Shown here: positions 51,953-60,966 of the stretch, one piece after another
Layout of the letters: the number at the start of each line of letters is the position of its first letter
Numbering within the stretch: position 1 is the first letter of the stretch
Program-made: the position numbers and the translations under genes
NCBI GenBank assembly: GCA_934309475.1
Contig: CAKRDK010000009.1
Coordinates: 24,677 to 88,676 of the forward strand
Length of the DNA: 64,000 bases
Reading direction: 5' to 3'
Origin: an uncultured Roseburia sp.
GTDB lineage: Bacteria; Bacillota; Clostridia; Lachnospirales; Lachnospiraceae
Notes under the pieces: generated by a model
What the model was told of the DNA's origin: nothing
The model's database searches: none
The model's input: the letters and a program-made list of their open reading frames with translations, nothing else

Positions 51953-52191
51953 TTAGCAAGCACCTCATAAGCCTCCATATTTTGTTTTATAAGGCGTTCC
52001 GAAATCGCAAATACATCCTCAGTGGATGCGATTTTCTCCTGCTCTGCTTTACTAAAATCAATCACCAGATATCGTGGCACATTATTTTTAAGAATCACTG
52101 CTGTACCATGTTCATCAACTACTCTGGCTACCTTCGAAAAATTCTGATTTGCTTCTGTAATAGAAATCATTGTATTTGTATCAATTGTCAT
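51949..52191 (-). CDS. phd: Phd/YefM-family antitoxin
   Basis: 80 residues with the family N-terminus ISITEANQNFSKVARVVDEH and GTAVILKNNVPRYLVID, which binds DNA as a dimer; the C-terminal part neutralises the toxin. The start at 52191 lies 7 bases after GAGAGG. The partner doc gene downstream is broken, so this is now an orphan antitoxin; it looks intact. Confidence 0.85.
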   Translation of the reverse strand: MTIDTNTMISITEANQNFSKVARVVDEHGTAVILKNNVPRYLVIDFSKAEQEKIASTEDVFAISERLIKQNMEAYEVLAK

Positions 52192-52296
52192 AATCTGCAC
52201 CTCTCTTCTACTCATCTTATATGTAAATTGTAGGAGAAATACAACCTATTTTTATAGGCTATGCAAATTTTAAAAATGTCAGTGTGTACAAAACGA

Positions 52297-52325
52297 AAAT
52301 GCATCGGATAAAACCGATGCATTTC
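52297..52325 (-). terminator. intrinsic terminator after the BspA-like gene
   Basis: Minus strand AAATGCATCGG, 5-nt loop, CCGATGCATTTT. Confidence 0.85.
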
Positions 52326-52334
52326 TTTGTTTTT

Positions 52335-53984
52335 CTATTTAACTTTTACTGTTGTAGTTGTCCAGCCAGAATAGTATGTTTTCTCATTCACGATAACATA
52401 AGAACGTACACGTACATAATACTTTTTACCAGAAGATAATTTGCTTATCTTGGTTGTAGTTGTTGAATTCTTCTTTATCTTTTTCGTCGTTACATTTTTC
52501 TTAAAGTTTTTATCTTTCGTATACTGTACCTGATAACCTGTAGCTCCTTTTACTTTCTGCCACTCTAAATTCATTGTCTTTTTGGATTTGCTTTTTGCTG
52601 TGTTAAATTTGGTCGATGCAGCACGTACCTGTGATTTTGCACCCGTGAGCTTGCTGGTTGCTTTTCCATGATATGCACATACTTTATATGAATATGTTTT
52701 ACCGGTCTTTGACTTTACATCCTCATCTACATATGATTTTGTGTTATTTCCGGTTACCTTTGCAATCTTCTTGTATTTGCCATCCACACGGCGGTATACA
52801 TAATATCCCTCTGCATCTTTTGACACTGTCCATCTTATCTTTAAACCTTTTGCAGTATTATCAATGGAAGATAATTTTGGTGCAGCTAATACCTTTTTCT
52901 CTGTCGTCTTACCTGTCGCAAGAAGTTTTCCACAGTTTGAACAATACGTGTCCCCTGTGTAACCTTCACTTGTGTATGAAGATGATTTCTTATTCTTTAC
53001 CACCTTACTGCTGTGATTACACCATTTTGCAATCAAAACTGCATGATATCTTACACTTGTTCCGGCAACAGCATCTCCAACCTCGCCATCTGTATAATCA
53101 TACCAGCCTAAAAAGTCGTATCCATCTCTGACCGGAGTTGGAAGTTTTGTTGGTTTACCATATGTTTCTTTTTCATACTGAATAATCTTCTTTGTCGATG
53201 CACCACTTATGTTTCCACCATTCGCATTCAAAGTAACCGTTGTTTTATAGTGAAGCGTTGTACTTGCAGGAAATGCTGAATCTGACACTGCACAGCCTTC
53301 CGGAATCACTGCTTCTTTCAAACTATTATTTAACGAGAATGCATTCGCATCAATTTTCTCCAATCCATCATTCAATGACACACTCGTAATAGATGCATTG
53401 TAAAATGCCTGTAAACTAATCGTTCTTAAACTGGAAGGACATTTTAATTTTCCCACTGTTGTACCAAAAAAAGCACTTTCACCGATTGTTTCCAGACCGG
53501 AACCTAATGTCACCTTTTCAACTTTATTCAGTCCTGCAAAAAACCATGTACCGATTGATGTGATTCCATCACCAACCACAATTTCGCGAATAGCGTCTCC
53601 GAAATTTCTAAACTCTCCGGCGCCAAAAACTGTGGAATTATAAGTCGCTCCTTTTCCGCTCAATGTAAGCGTTCCACCTGACAATGATGCGTATACATTC
53701 TCTCCGCACTGCTTGTCTGAAAAACTGTTAGACGCAGTCACAACCTCGTCGAACTCTTCCACTGTCTCTTCTGCTGTTTCTGTTCCATCTACTGTCTCTG
53801 TTTCTTCTACTTCTTCTGTCTCTTCTGCTGTCTCTGTTCCTTCTACTTCTTCTGTCTCTTCTGCTGTTTCTGTTTCTTCTGACATAATTTCATTTGCATA
53901 TGCCGTCGCAGGTGCCATGCCTGTAATAGCCAGCGTTGCCGCTAACATTATGGCAAACATCTTAGAAATTATTTGTTTTTTCAT
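52335..53984 (-). CDS. secreted BspA-like leucine-rich repeat surface protein
   Basis: 549 residues. Signal peptide 1-30 (MFAIMLAATLAITGMAPATA). Then a Glu/Thr repeat region (31-75) of imperfect ETAEETEEVE units. A BspA-type LRR_5 domain spans about 90-235 (GITSIGTWFFAGLNKVEKVT, GLETIGESAFFGTT). An InlB-type B-repeat follows (250-325; TVTLNANGGNI, DGYDFLGWY), a CxxC segment (YCSNCGKLLATGK, about 350) and two fibronectin III-like domains (370-460, 465-549). It is probably an adhesin or matrix protein. No sortase signal or anchor is visible. Confidence 0.88.
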   Translation of the reverse strand: MKKQIISKMFAIMLAATLAITGMAPATAYANEIMSEETETAEETEEVEGTETAEETEEVEETETVDGTETAEETVEEFDEVVTASNSFSDKQCGENVYASLSGGTLTLSGKGATYNSTVFGAGEFRNFGDAIREIVVGDGITSIGTWFFAGLNKVEKVTLGSGLETIGESAFFGTTVGKLKCPSSLRTISLQAFYNASITSVSLNDGLEKIDANAFSLNNSLKEAVIPEGCAVSDSAFPASTTLHYKTTVTLNANGGNISGASTKKIIQYEKETYGKPTKLPTPVRDGYDFLGWYDYTDGEVGDAVAGTSVRYHAVLIAKWCNHSSKVVKNKKSSSYTSEGYTGDTYCSNCGKLLATGKTTEKKVLAAPKLSSIDNTAKGLKIRWTVSKDAEGYYVYRRVDGKYKKIAKVTGNNTKSYVDEDVKSKTGKTYSYKVCAYHGKATSKLTGAKSQVRAASTKFNTAKSKSKKTMNLEWQKVKGATGYQVQYTKDKNFKKNVTTKKIKKNSTTTTKISKLSSGKKYYVRVRSYVIVNEKTYYSGWTTTTVKVK

Positions 53985-54145
53985 AACTTCATCCTACCCT
54001 TTTCTAAATATTTGCTATTTCCACAAATTAGCAATACAATTATTTTATCTTGTTTCTTTACCCTTGTCAATTTTATCATATTTACGAATTCACCCAAAAT
54101 TGCTATAATTTCCCTTAGTTGATTTTTTACAAAGGGGATTTTTCT

Positions 54146-54910
54146 ATGAGCACAAAAAACATACAAAAAAACGCGCGTCCCGCGTATGCTTTCGATTCGA
54201 AAACATTTCTTGACGGAATGCGCGATGGAATACCGATTTCACTCGGCTATCTCGCCGTCTCTTTTTCACTCGGCATCGCTGCAAGGAATGCCGGTTTAAG
54301 CCCGGTGGAGGGATTCTTTGCAAGTCTTTTAAACAATGCCTCCGCCGGAGAATATGCGGCTTTTACGCTGATTGCAGCAAATGCAGCGTATCTTGAAGTT
54401 GCAATCATCACACTGATTTCAAATGCACGCTACCTGCTGATGAGCTGCGCACTTGCACAGCGCTTTTCACCGGACACCCCATTTTATCACCGGCTCTTTC
54501 TTGCCTATGATGTGACGGATGAATTGTTTGGCATCACGATTGCAAGACCCGGATACCTGAATCCGTTTTACACCTATGGAGCCATTGTGCTCGCCGCACC
54601 GGCATGGTCTATCGGAACCGCCCTTGGCATCATCGCTGGAAACGTTCTCCCTGCCCGCATCGTCAGTGCCTTAAGTGTTGCCCTTTACGGCATGTTCCTT
54701 GCTATCATCATTCCGCCTGCAAGGAAAAATAAAATCGTCGCCGGTCTTGTCGTGATAAGTTTTGCCTTAAGCTTTGCCGGCAGTTATCTTCCGGTTATTT
54801 CGAATTTATCCGGCGGTACAAGAACAATTCTTCTGACGGTTCTGATTGCCGGTGCAGCCGCTATCTTATTTCCGGTAAAAAATGAGGAGGACTCACATCA
54901 TGCATCATAA
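54146..54910 (+). CDS. azlC: AzlC-family branched-chain amino acid exporter, large subunit
   Basis: 254 residues. Hydrophobic throughout with about 7 helices; motif GMRDGIPISLGYLAVSFSLG and SLLNNASAGEYAAFTLIAA are the AzlC signature. With AzlD it exports branched-chain amino acids. The start at 54146 follows AGGGGA. Overlaps azlD by 11 bp. Confidence 0.92.
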   Translation: MSTKNIQKNARPAYAFDSKTFLDGMRDGIPISLGYLAVSFSLGIAARNAGLSPVEGFFASLLNNASAGEYAAFTLIAANAAYLEVAIITLISNARYLLMSCALAQRFSPDTPFYHRLFLAYDVTDELFGITIARPGYLNPFYTYGAIVLAAPAWSIGTALGIIAGNVLPARIVSALSVALYGMFLAIIIPPARKNKIVAGLVVISFALSFAGSYLPVISNLSGGTRTILLTVLIAGAAAILFPVKNEEDSHHAS

Positions 54911-55202
54911 CTATATTTATATTGCAATAATGGCACTCGTTTCCTACGCCATCCGTGTGCTCCCGCTGACCTTAATCCGCAAGCCGATTAAAAATCAGTT
55001 TATACAATCATTTCTTTATTATGTGCCTTATGTCACACTAGCTGTCATGACATTTCCTGCCATCACCGAGGCAACACAAAGCCCAATCTCCGGTGCCATC
55101 GCCCTAGCTGTCGGAATTGCCGCCGCATGTATGGGTGCAAGTCTTTTTCAGGTGTCTGTATCCTGCTGTGTGATTGTATTTATCATTGAATTGTTTTTAT
55201 AG
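54900..55202 (+). CDS. azlD: AzlD-family exporter small subunit
   Basis: 100 residues with about four helices; motif YAIRVLPLTLIRKPIKN and YYVPYVTLAVMTFPAI. AGGAGG is 7 bases before the ATG at 54900. Partner of AzlC, overlapping it by 11 bp. Confidence 0.9.
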   Translation: MHHNYIYIAIMALVSYAIRVLPLTLIRKPIKNQFIQSFLYYVPYVTLAVMTFPAITEATQSPISGAIALAVGIAAACMGASLFQVSVSCCVIVFIIELFL

Positions 55203-55204
55203 TT

Positions 55205-56179
55205 CTATCGTTCCACTTCCTCTAAGGACGGATACGAACGGATTGCGCCCTTTTTCGTCACGCTGATACTGCAAAAACGGTTTGCAAAAGCAAGACAATG
55301 CTCTAATGTTTCCTCGGAAACATGTTCGAGGTTCTGTTTTGTGATGCCCTCTCTCCACAAGCCAAATAAAAACGCGCCGATGAATCCGTCTCCCGCGCCG
55401 GTCGTGTCGACCGCCTTCACGCGGATGCCAGGCACTGCTGCCTTTTTCGTTCTCGTATAGACTTCCGCACCGTCACCGCCTTTGGTATACAAAACCATGG
55501 AAACGCCCTGTGCAAAAAATGTCTCCACCGCTTTTTCCACCTGATTCGTACCGGCAATCAGTTCGATTTCTTCATCGGAAACTTTTAAAATATCCGCATA
55601 CGGCACAAATTCTCTGACGGCTGCCACCATTTTCTCTTCGCTTTCCCAGAGCGCCGGACGAAGGTTTGGATCATAGCTTACCAACATTCCCGCTTCCTTT
55701 GCGTAGGCGATTGCCTTGCGGTGTGCCTCCTTCATCGGAAAATCTCCCAACGAGACGGAGCAGAAATGAAACGCATATCCGCCGTCAAACCATTCTGGTT
55801 TTAAATATTCTTCCCGGTAGAGCATATCGGCTGCCGGATTGCGGTAAAAAGAAAATTCACGTCCGCCGTCTTCCTTCAATGCCACAAACGCCAGCGATGT
55901 GTTTGCCTCATCCGTCCTTCTGATGTAAGTACAGTCCACGCCATTTTCTTCCAGTTCTGCCACAATTTTATCTCCAAAATGGTCTCTGCCAAACTGGGAA
56001 ATCATCGCAGCTTCACCGCCTAATTTTGCAAAAACCGCACACACATTGCACGGTGCCCCGCCTACTGCGGGCAAAAAGGAACTGACATCGCGGATTGCCT
56101 TTCCCGGTTCTGCGGGCACGAAATCAATCAGTCCTTCCCCCATTGCGAGCAATCTAGGATTCTGCTTCTGTGTCAACAT
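55205..56179 (-). CDS. scrK: fructokinase (PfkB family)
   Basis: 324 residues. PfkB signature 2 in VDTTGAGDGFIGAF with the catalytic Asp, signature 1 near VGGAPCNVCAVFAKLGG. It phosphorylates the fructose freed by ScrB. GGAGG lies 9 bases before the start, inside the end of scrB, which it overlaps by 26 bp. Last gene of the sucrose operon. Confidence 0.92.
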   Translation of the reverse strand: MLTQKQNPRLLAMGEGLIDFVPAEPGKAIRDVSSFLPAVGGAPCNVCAVFAKLGGEAAMISQFGRDHFGDKIVAELEENGVDCTYIRRTDEANTSLAFVALKEDGGREFSFYRNPAADMLYREEYLKPEWFDGGYAFHFCSVSLGDFPMKEAHRKAIAYAKEAGMLVSYDPNLRPALWESEEKMVAAVREFVPYADILKVSDEEIELIAGTNQVEKAVETFFAQGVSMVLYTKGGDGAEVYTRTKKAAVPGIRVKAVDTTGAGDGFIGAFLFGLWREGITKQNLEHVSEETLEHCLAFANRFCSISVTKKGAIRSYPSLEEVER

Positions 56180-57560
56180 GACTCTCTACCTCCATTTTTC
56201 TCATCGGATACAGTCTGGCATCCGCACTGTTTGTAATAGTTACGTTTGTAGTTATTATGTTTTCCGGATAATAGCGTGCTGTATACACCGCCTCTCCGTG
56301 GTTTACATAAATTTCTAACATGGATACATCTTTTAAAATGCGAAGTTCTTTTAATTCCGAAAGCTGTATCTCACGTTTTCCTCTGCCGCGTCCGCTTTCT
56401 TTTGAGAGTGTGACAGAAAGGATTCCATCTTCCCACAAAATGTGAACGTCCTCATCTAGCAGACATTCTTTCCTGGCGGTGTCCTCCTGAAAACGAATCT
56501 CGCAGTCAAATGCCGATTCAAAGATGGCATTTGACCCATTGCAAAGCGTCACTGCCACTTCCCGCAGGGCATTAATTTCCTCCACCGGATACTGATACAC
56601 GATTCCATCCCGGTATGTCAGCTCACGTGGCAATGTCAGCGAATGCTGCCAGCCTTCCTCGATGGTCGGTGCATTGTCAAATTCCGGCTCCATCTCAGAC
56701 ATTCCTGCCCAGCCAAACAAAATCCGTCTTCCCTTCGGGTCTTCCATTGTCTGCGGTGCATAAAAATCATATCCAAAGTCAAATTCATGGAATTGTTCTT
56801 TTTTACAGGTTCCGCCCAGGTTTTCTTTTTCACGGTCATCAAGCAGAAAATATCCGCTCTGATGCACATTCCAGAAACGGAAACGTTCCCGCTCCACGCC
56901 CTGCGGACAACACATCAGCACTGTTTTTCCACCGAGCGAAAAGGTGTCCGGACATTCCCACATGTAGCCAAACGGCTCCTCTGTCGTAATCTCACCGGCA
57001 AATTCCCAGTGTATTTTATCGTTTGACCGGTACTGCAAAACAGCTCCGGTATCGTCACTTTTTCTTCCGCCTAATACCATGTAATAGGTATCGCCGCACT
57101 TCCAGACCTTTGGATCTCTGATGTGGCAGGTGTAATCCTTTGGATAATCCCGGTTCGTCAAGAGCAGTTCTTTTTCCGAAAAAAGAAGCCCGTCTTTACT
57201 TGTCATCCGAATCACATTCGCGCCTCTTCCGCTATGAATGTAGTCATGTTTGCCCTCTTCCTTGACATTTCCGGTATAGAAAAGCTCCATTTTCCCATCC
57301 TCCGTGAATCCACAGCCGGAGTATGCACCGTCCTTATCCCACGGACAGTCACTTCGAATTGCAATTCCAAGATACTCCCAGTCTGTCAGATTCTTTGAGC
57401 GGTAATGTCCCCAGTATTTCGTTCTTCCGAGCGCATCATGCGGGGAATACTGAAAAAACACATGGTATGCTCCCGCAAAATAGCAAAGTCCGTTCGGGTC
57501 GTTCATCCAGCCTGTCGGCGGCATCAAATGATATTGTAAACGATAGGTTTCTTTTTTCAT
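56154..57560 (-). CDS. scrB: sucrose-6-phosphate hydrolase (GH32)
   Basis: 468 residues. GH32 motifs: WMNDPNG with the nucleophile Asp, FQYSP, RDPKV stabiliser and WECPD with the acid/base Glu. It splits sucrose 6-phosphate to glucose 6-phosphate and fructose. No signal peptide, so intracellular, which fits a PTS product. GGAGA precedes the start at 57560. Second gene of the operon after the PTS gene. Confidence 0.94.
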   Translation of the reverse strand: MKKETYRLQYHLMPPTGWMNDPNGLCYFAGAYHVFFQYSPHDALGRTKYWGHYRSKNLTDWEYLGIAIRSDCPWDKDGAYSGCGFTEDGKMELFYTGNVKEEGKHDYIHSGRGANVIRMTSKDGLLFSEKELLLTNRDYPKDYTCHIRDPKVWKCGDTYYMVLGGRKSDDTGAVLQYRSNDKIHWEFAGEITTEEPFGYMWECPDTFSLGGKTVLMCCPQGVERERFRFWNVHQSGYFLLDDREKENLGGTCKKEQFHEFDFGYDFYAPQTMEDPKGRRILFGWAGMSEMEPEFDNAPTIEEGWQHSLTLPRELTYRDGIVYQYPVEEINALREVAVTLCNGSNAIFESAFDCEIRFQEDTARKECLLDEDVHILWEDGILSVTLSKESGRGRGKREIQLSELKELRILKDVSMLEIYVNHGEAVYTARYYPENIITTNVTITNSADARLYPMRKMEVESHVDTEAES

Positions 57561-57600
57561 TGTAATCTCCATCCTTGCGTATGAAACATTTTTTGTTGCA

Positions 57601-59466
57601 CTATTTCTTAATCTCTAAAACAGTCTCTCCTGTATTCATTTTACCACGTTTCACCAGAGAAATCTCACTGTAATCGTCTGTGTTTATCACAATTACAGGC
57701 GCGATTGTATTGTAGCCGGCTTTCTCGATTTCCTCTTTTTCAAACTGTAACAGTACCTGGCCTGCCTTCACCACGTCGCCCTCTTTTACCTTGACATCAT
57801 AGTGTGCGCCTTTTAGTTCTACGGTATTAATGCCGACGTGAATCAAAAGCTCTACACCGTCTTTTCCAACGATGCCGACTGCATGACCGGTATCCATCAC
57901 AGTTGAAACGGTTCCATCAACCGGTGCCATCACGTTTCCCTCTTCCGGCACAACAGCAAATCCTTTTCCTAACACCTCGCCTGCAAATGTTGCATCCGGC
58001 ACTTCGCTTAAGGCAACGACCTCACCGCGGATTGGATTTTTCACATAGGAAACTTCGTTTGTCTCGGTGATTTCCGATGTCTCTTTTTTCTCATCAGCAG
58101 GGTCTTTGTAAAGTACCCACGATACTGCAAATGCCACTGCAACCGATACCAAAATGATGAGTGCATACTGTGCGGTATAATTGGTGGTAATCAGGAATCC
58201 GAAAATTCCGGTTACCCCATAGGCGGTTGCTCCAACGCCTGTCAATCCTGCCACAAGACCACCACAGGCTCCTCCGATACATCCGGCAATGAAAGATTTG
58301 AAAAAGCGGATGTTGACACCAAAGATTGCCGGTTCTGTAATTCCTAAAAAAGCGGATAAGGAAGCCGGTAATGCCATGGATTTTGTCTTTGCATTTTTTG
58401 TTTTCACTGCTACTGCAAGTGCTGCTGCACCCTGTGCCACGTTTGCTGCTGTCGCAATCGGCATCCAGGTATTGATTCCGGTGCTGCTCAAAAGTCCCGC
58501 CTCAATCGCATTGTACATATGATGAACACCAGCTACAACCGTAGGTGCATATAATCCACCGATAATCATGCCGCCAATTCCAAACGGCAGGGAAATAAGG
58601 TTTCTTGCTCCCGTCAACACCCAGTTCTCAATCGTAGAGAAAATTGGTCCGATGATTGTCAATGTCATATAACCGGTCACCAAAACCGTTACCAGCGGTG
58701 TTACAAATAAATCTATCATTTCCGGCACAATCTTGTGCAGCTTCTTTTCAATTACAGACATCAGCCATACTGCGATTACAACCGGAATGACATGTCCCTG
58801 ATAGCCGACTAACTTGACGTCATAAAGCCCGAACCACACGCTTGCTGTCGGAATATCGGAGGCATTCATGCCTGCCACTGACCACGCATTGAGCAAGTCT
58901 GAATGAATCATAATCATTCCGATAACAGCACCCAAAAACATATTTCCGCCAAATGTTTTAGCTGCACTGATGGCGATTAAAATTGGTAAAAATACAAATG
59001 CCGCATTGCTGAATAAATGAATAATCGTATAAGTTCCTGAATTTGCCATGTCCGGCCATACGTTGCACAATCCTTCTAAAAGTCCCATCAAAAGTCCGCT
59101 TGCGACAATTGCCGGGATAATCGGTACAAAAATATCGCCCAATGTCTTGATTGCACGCTTCGCCCAATTCTGCTTTGCGGAAGCCGCCTGTTTGACATCC
59201 TCTTTCGTGCTGCCCTCAATTCCTGCCTGCGCAATAAATTCTTCATATACCTTGTTGACAATTCCTGTTCCAAAAATAATCTGAAGCTGTCCTGCTGCTT
59301 CAAAGACGCCCTTTACGCCTTCGACTTCCTCTAAGGCTTCCTTAGAGCATTTACTGTTATCTGCAATGACAAGTCTCAGTCTCGTTGCACAGTGCGCTGC
59401 AGATACAATATTTGACTTCCCCCCGATGTTCTGCAAAACACCTTGTGCTGCTTTCCGGTAATCCAT
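57601..59466 (-). CDS. scrA: sucrose-type PTS transporter EIIBCA
   Basis: 621 residues in B-C-A order. EIIB (1-85) has the phospho-Cys in SAAHCATRLRLV (about C26). EIIC (about 105-455) has ten or so helices and GITEPAIFGVN. EIIA (about 480-621) has the phospho-His in ELLIHVGINTVELKG. It takes up and phosphorylates sucrose, judging by the scrB and scrK neighbours. The start at 59466 follows GGGAGG. First gene of the operon, behind a LacI-controlled promoter. Confidence 0.93.
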   Translation of the reverse strand: MDYRKAAQGVLQNIGGKSNIVSAAHCATRLRLVIADNSKCSKEALEEVEGVKGVFEAAGQLQIIFGTGIVNKVYEEFIAQAGIEGSTKEDVKQAASAKQNWAKRAIKTLGDIFVPIIPAIVASGLLMGLLEGLCNVWPDMANSGTYTIIHLFSNAAFVFLPILIAISAAKTFGGNMFLGAVIGMIMIHSDLLNAWSVAGMNASDIPTASVWFGLYDVKLVGYQGHVIPVVIAVWLMSVIEKKLHKIVPEMIDLFVTPLVTVLVTGYMTLTIIGPIFSTIENWVLTGARNLISLPFGIGGMIIGGLYAPTVVAGVHHMYNAIEAGLLSSTGINTWMPIATAANVAQGAAALAVAVKTKNAKTKSMALPASLSAFLGITEPAIFGVNIRFFKSFIAGCIGGACGGLVAGLTGVGATAYGVTGIFGFLITTNYTAQYALIILVSVAVAFAVSWVLYKDPADEKKETSEITETNEVSYVKNPIRGEVVALSEVPDATFAGEVLGKGFAVVPEEGNVMAPVDGTVSTVMDTGHAVGIVGKDGVELLIHVGINTVELKGAHYDVKVKEGDVVKAGQVLLQFEKEEIEKAGYNTIAPVIVINTDDYSEISLVKRGKMNTGETVLEIKK

Positions 59467-59525
59467 AGTTTTTCCTCCCATTTCTTTCCAGGCATTTTAC
59501 TGCTCTGTTGCATTTTGTTTTCAGT

Positions 59526-59581
59526 GTGGAATCGTTCTCACATCTTGTTTGTATTATAGCACTGCAATTTTTTCATGTAAA
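59526..59581 (-). promoter_or_regulatory. promoter and ScrR operator of the sucrose operon
   Basis: Minus strand TTTACA (59581-59576), 17-bp spacer, TATAAT (59558-59553). The operator GTGGAATCGTTCTCAC (59526-59541) lies just after the start, a standard repressor place. Confidence 0.85.
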
Positions 59582-59642
59582 TTAGGAATCTGTCACATTT
59601 ATTTTTACTCGTTTTTATGCAATTTAGACAAATTTTATGGAA

Positions 59643-59671
59643 TTGTATTTTGCGAAAAAATTTGATATGAT
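59643..59671 (+). promoter_or_regulatory. promoter of the lacI-type regulator gene
   Basis: TTGTAT (59643-59648), 17-bp spacer, TATGAT (59666-59671); gives a leader of about 130 nt. Confidence 0.65.
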
Positions 59672-59678
59672 AAGAAAA

Positions 59679-59740
59679 GAAGCCTGCTTACAGGATTCCC
59701 GCAAAGCATTTTTATGGAATAGGAACGCATTTCCCATTAC
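59679..59740 (-). repeat. structured dispersed repeat, copy C (shortened)
   Basis: On the minus strand: hairpin 1 (GTAATGGGAA, then TTCCTATTCCATAA; outer stem reaches 59744), then AAAAATGCTTTGCGGGAATC closely matching copy A, then hairpin 3-like CCTG / CAGG and TTCTTTT. The middle 60 nt of copies A and B are missing. It lies inside the leader of the lacI gene in antisense and upstream of the sucrose promoter. Confidence 0.6.
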
Positions 59741-59765
59741 ATAAAATGAATTTTGCTCTTATAGC

Positions 59766-59781
59766 GTGAGAATGTTCTCAC
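59766..59781. promoter_or_regulatory. LacI-type operator in front of the regulator gene
   Basis: GTGAGAATGTTCTCAC, perfect 7-bp arms around TG, 26 bases before the regulator start; the same motif as at the sucrose promoter, so autoregulation is likely. Confidence 0.8.
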
Positions 59782-59807
59782 ACTGATAGAAAGTTGAGGT
59801 TATTTCT

Positions 59808-60809
59808 ATGAATATAAATGAAATCGCAAAACTTGCCGGCGTCTCACGTGCGACCGTTTCGCGTTACTTGAATAACGGCTATGTCAGCGAAGATAAGAAA
59901 ATCAGCATCCAGAAAGTTATCGAGGAGACGGGCTATCAGCCTTCCGCTTCCGCGCAGACGCTACGCAGCAAGAAAACACACATTATCGGTGTCATCATTC
60001 CAAAAATCAATTCCGACTCCATCAGCCGTATGGTGTCCGGTATCAGCCGCGTCTTAACCGAAAACGGCTACCAGCTTCTGCTCGCCTGCACAGAAAACCG
60101 GGAGCAGAAGGAATTAGAGTACCTGACGATTTTCCGTGAAAACCATGTCGATGGGATTCTTTTACTTGGCACAATCTTTACTGCAGACCACATGGCAATG
60201 CTCGAACAGCTCTCCGTCCCGATCGTGATTTTAGGACAGAATCTAAATGGCTATTCATGTGTCTACCATGACGATTATTCCGCAGCCTACGAGCTTACCA
60301 AGACACTTCTTCCGACCGCTTCTTCCGTCGGTTATTTAAGTGCAAACCCAAACGATATTTCTGTCGGAAAAAATCGATTCAACGGCTTTTTTGATGCCAC
60401 AAAGGAAGCCCATTTTCCGGAACAGAATATTTTCACCGACACCTGTGCTTTTTCTACGGAGTCCGGTTACGAACATGCCAAGGCTCTTTTAGCTGACCAC
60501 CCCGAAATTGACACGCTCATCTGTGCTACCGACAGTCTTGCCGTCGGCGCAATGATGGCGGTGCGGGAAGCAGGACGCGCCATCCCTTCCGAGATTCAGG
60601 TTGCCGGCTTAAACGACAGCACCCTCTCGAAAGTGACAACACCGACGCTCACCACCGTCCACTTCTTCTATGAGGAAGCCGGGGAGGAGGCTGCCACCAT
60701 TTTGCTTGACTCTTTAAAGAAAAAAAATCCAGACTCCTCCGAGCCTGGAAAAACATTGCAATTACATTATAAGTTGATTTTGCAAGGTTCTACGAGAACC
60801 TTATTATAA
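59808..60809 (+). CDS. scrR: LacI-family repressor of the sucrose operon
   Basis: 333 residues. N-terminal HTH (1-55; INEIAKLAGVSRATVSRYLN) with hinge YQPSASAQTLRSKKT, then a periplasmic-binding-like effector domain (60-330; GVIIPKINSDSISRM, TDSLAVGAMMA). Sucrose or sucrose/fructose phosphate is the likely inducer. Divergent from the operon, with operators at both promoters. Confidence 0.92.
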   Translation: MNINEIAKLAGVSRATVSRYLNNGYVSEDKKISIQKVIEETGYQPSASAQTLRSKKTHIIGVIIPKINSDSISRMVSGISRVLTENGYQLLLACTENREQKELEYLTIFRENHVDGILLLGTIFTADHMAMLEQLSVPIVILGQNLNGYSCVYHDDYSAAYELTKTLLPTASSVGYLSANPNDISVGKNRFNGFFDATKEAHFPEQNIFTDTCAFSTESGYEHAKALLADHPEIDTLICATDSLAVGAMMAVREAGRAIPSEIQVAGLNDSTLSKVTTPTLTTVHFFYEEAGEEAATILLDSLKKKNPDSSEPGKTLQLHYKLILQGSTRTLL

Positions 60810-60814
60810 ACATT

Positions 60815-60858
60815 AAGCCGGGGCTGGCACAGATTTATGTGACAGCCCCGGCTTTCTT
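60815..60858. terminator. intrinsic terminator between lacI-type gene and ispF
   Basis: AAGCCGGGGCTG pairs with CAGCCCCGGCTT around a 16-nt loop, then TCTTTG; serves the regulator transcript and perhaps the converging ispF one. The roughly 110 bases between it and the ispF stop show nothing else. Confidence 0.85.
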
Positions 60859-60966
60859 TGCTCCGATTGGATATCGTATATTCTGTTGCAGTCTGGCTCT
60901 CTTTGCTCTATTTGACTGGCACATACCTTGTGATAGTCCGACTTTCTTTGGCTTTGGGGGATGCTG

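Noticed and set aside
52658..53131. 157-codon open frame on the plus strand
   Set aside because: It lies antisense inside the BspA-like gene, has no ribosome site and low-complexity composition.
53713..54108. 131-codon Ser/Val repeat frame
   Set aside because: It is the complement of the Glu/Thr repeat region of the BspA-like gene.
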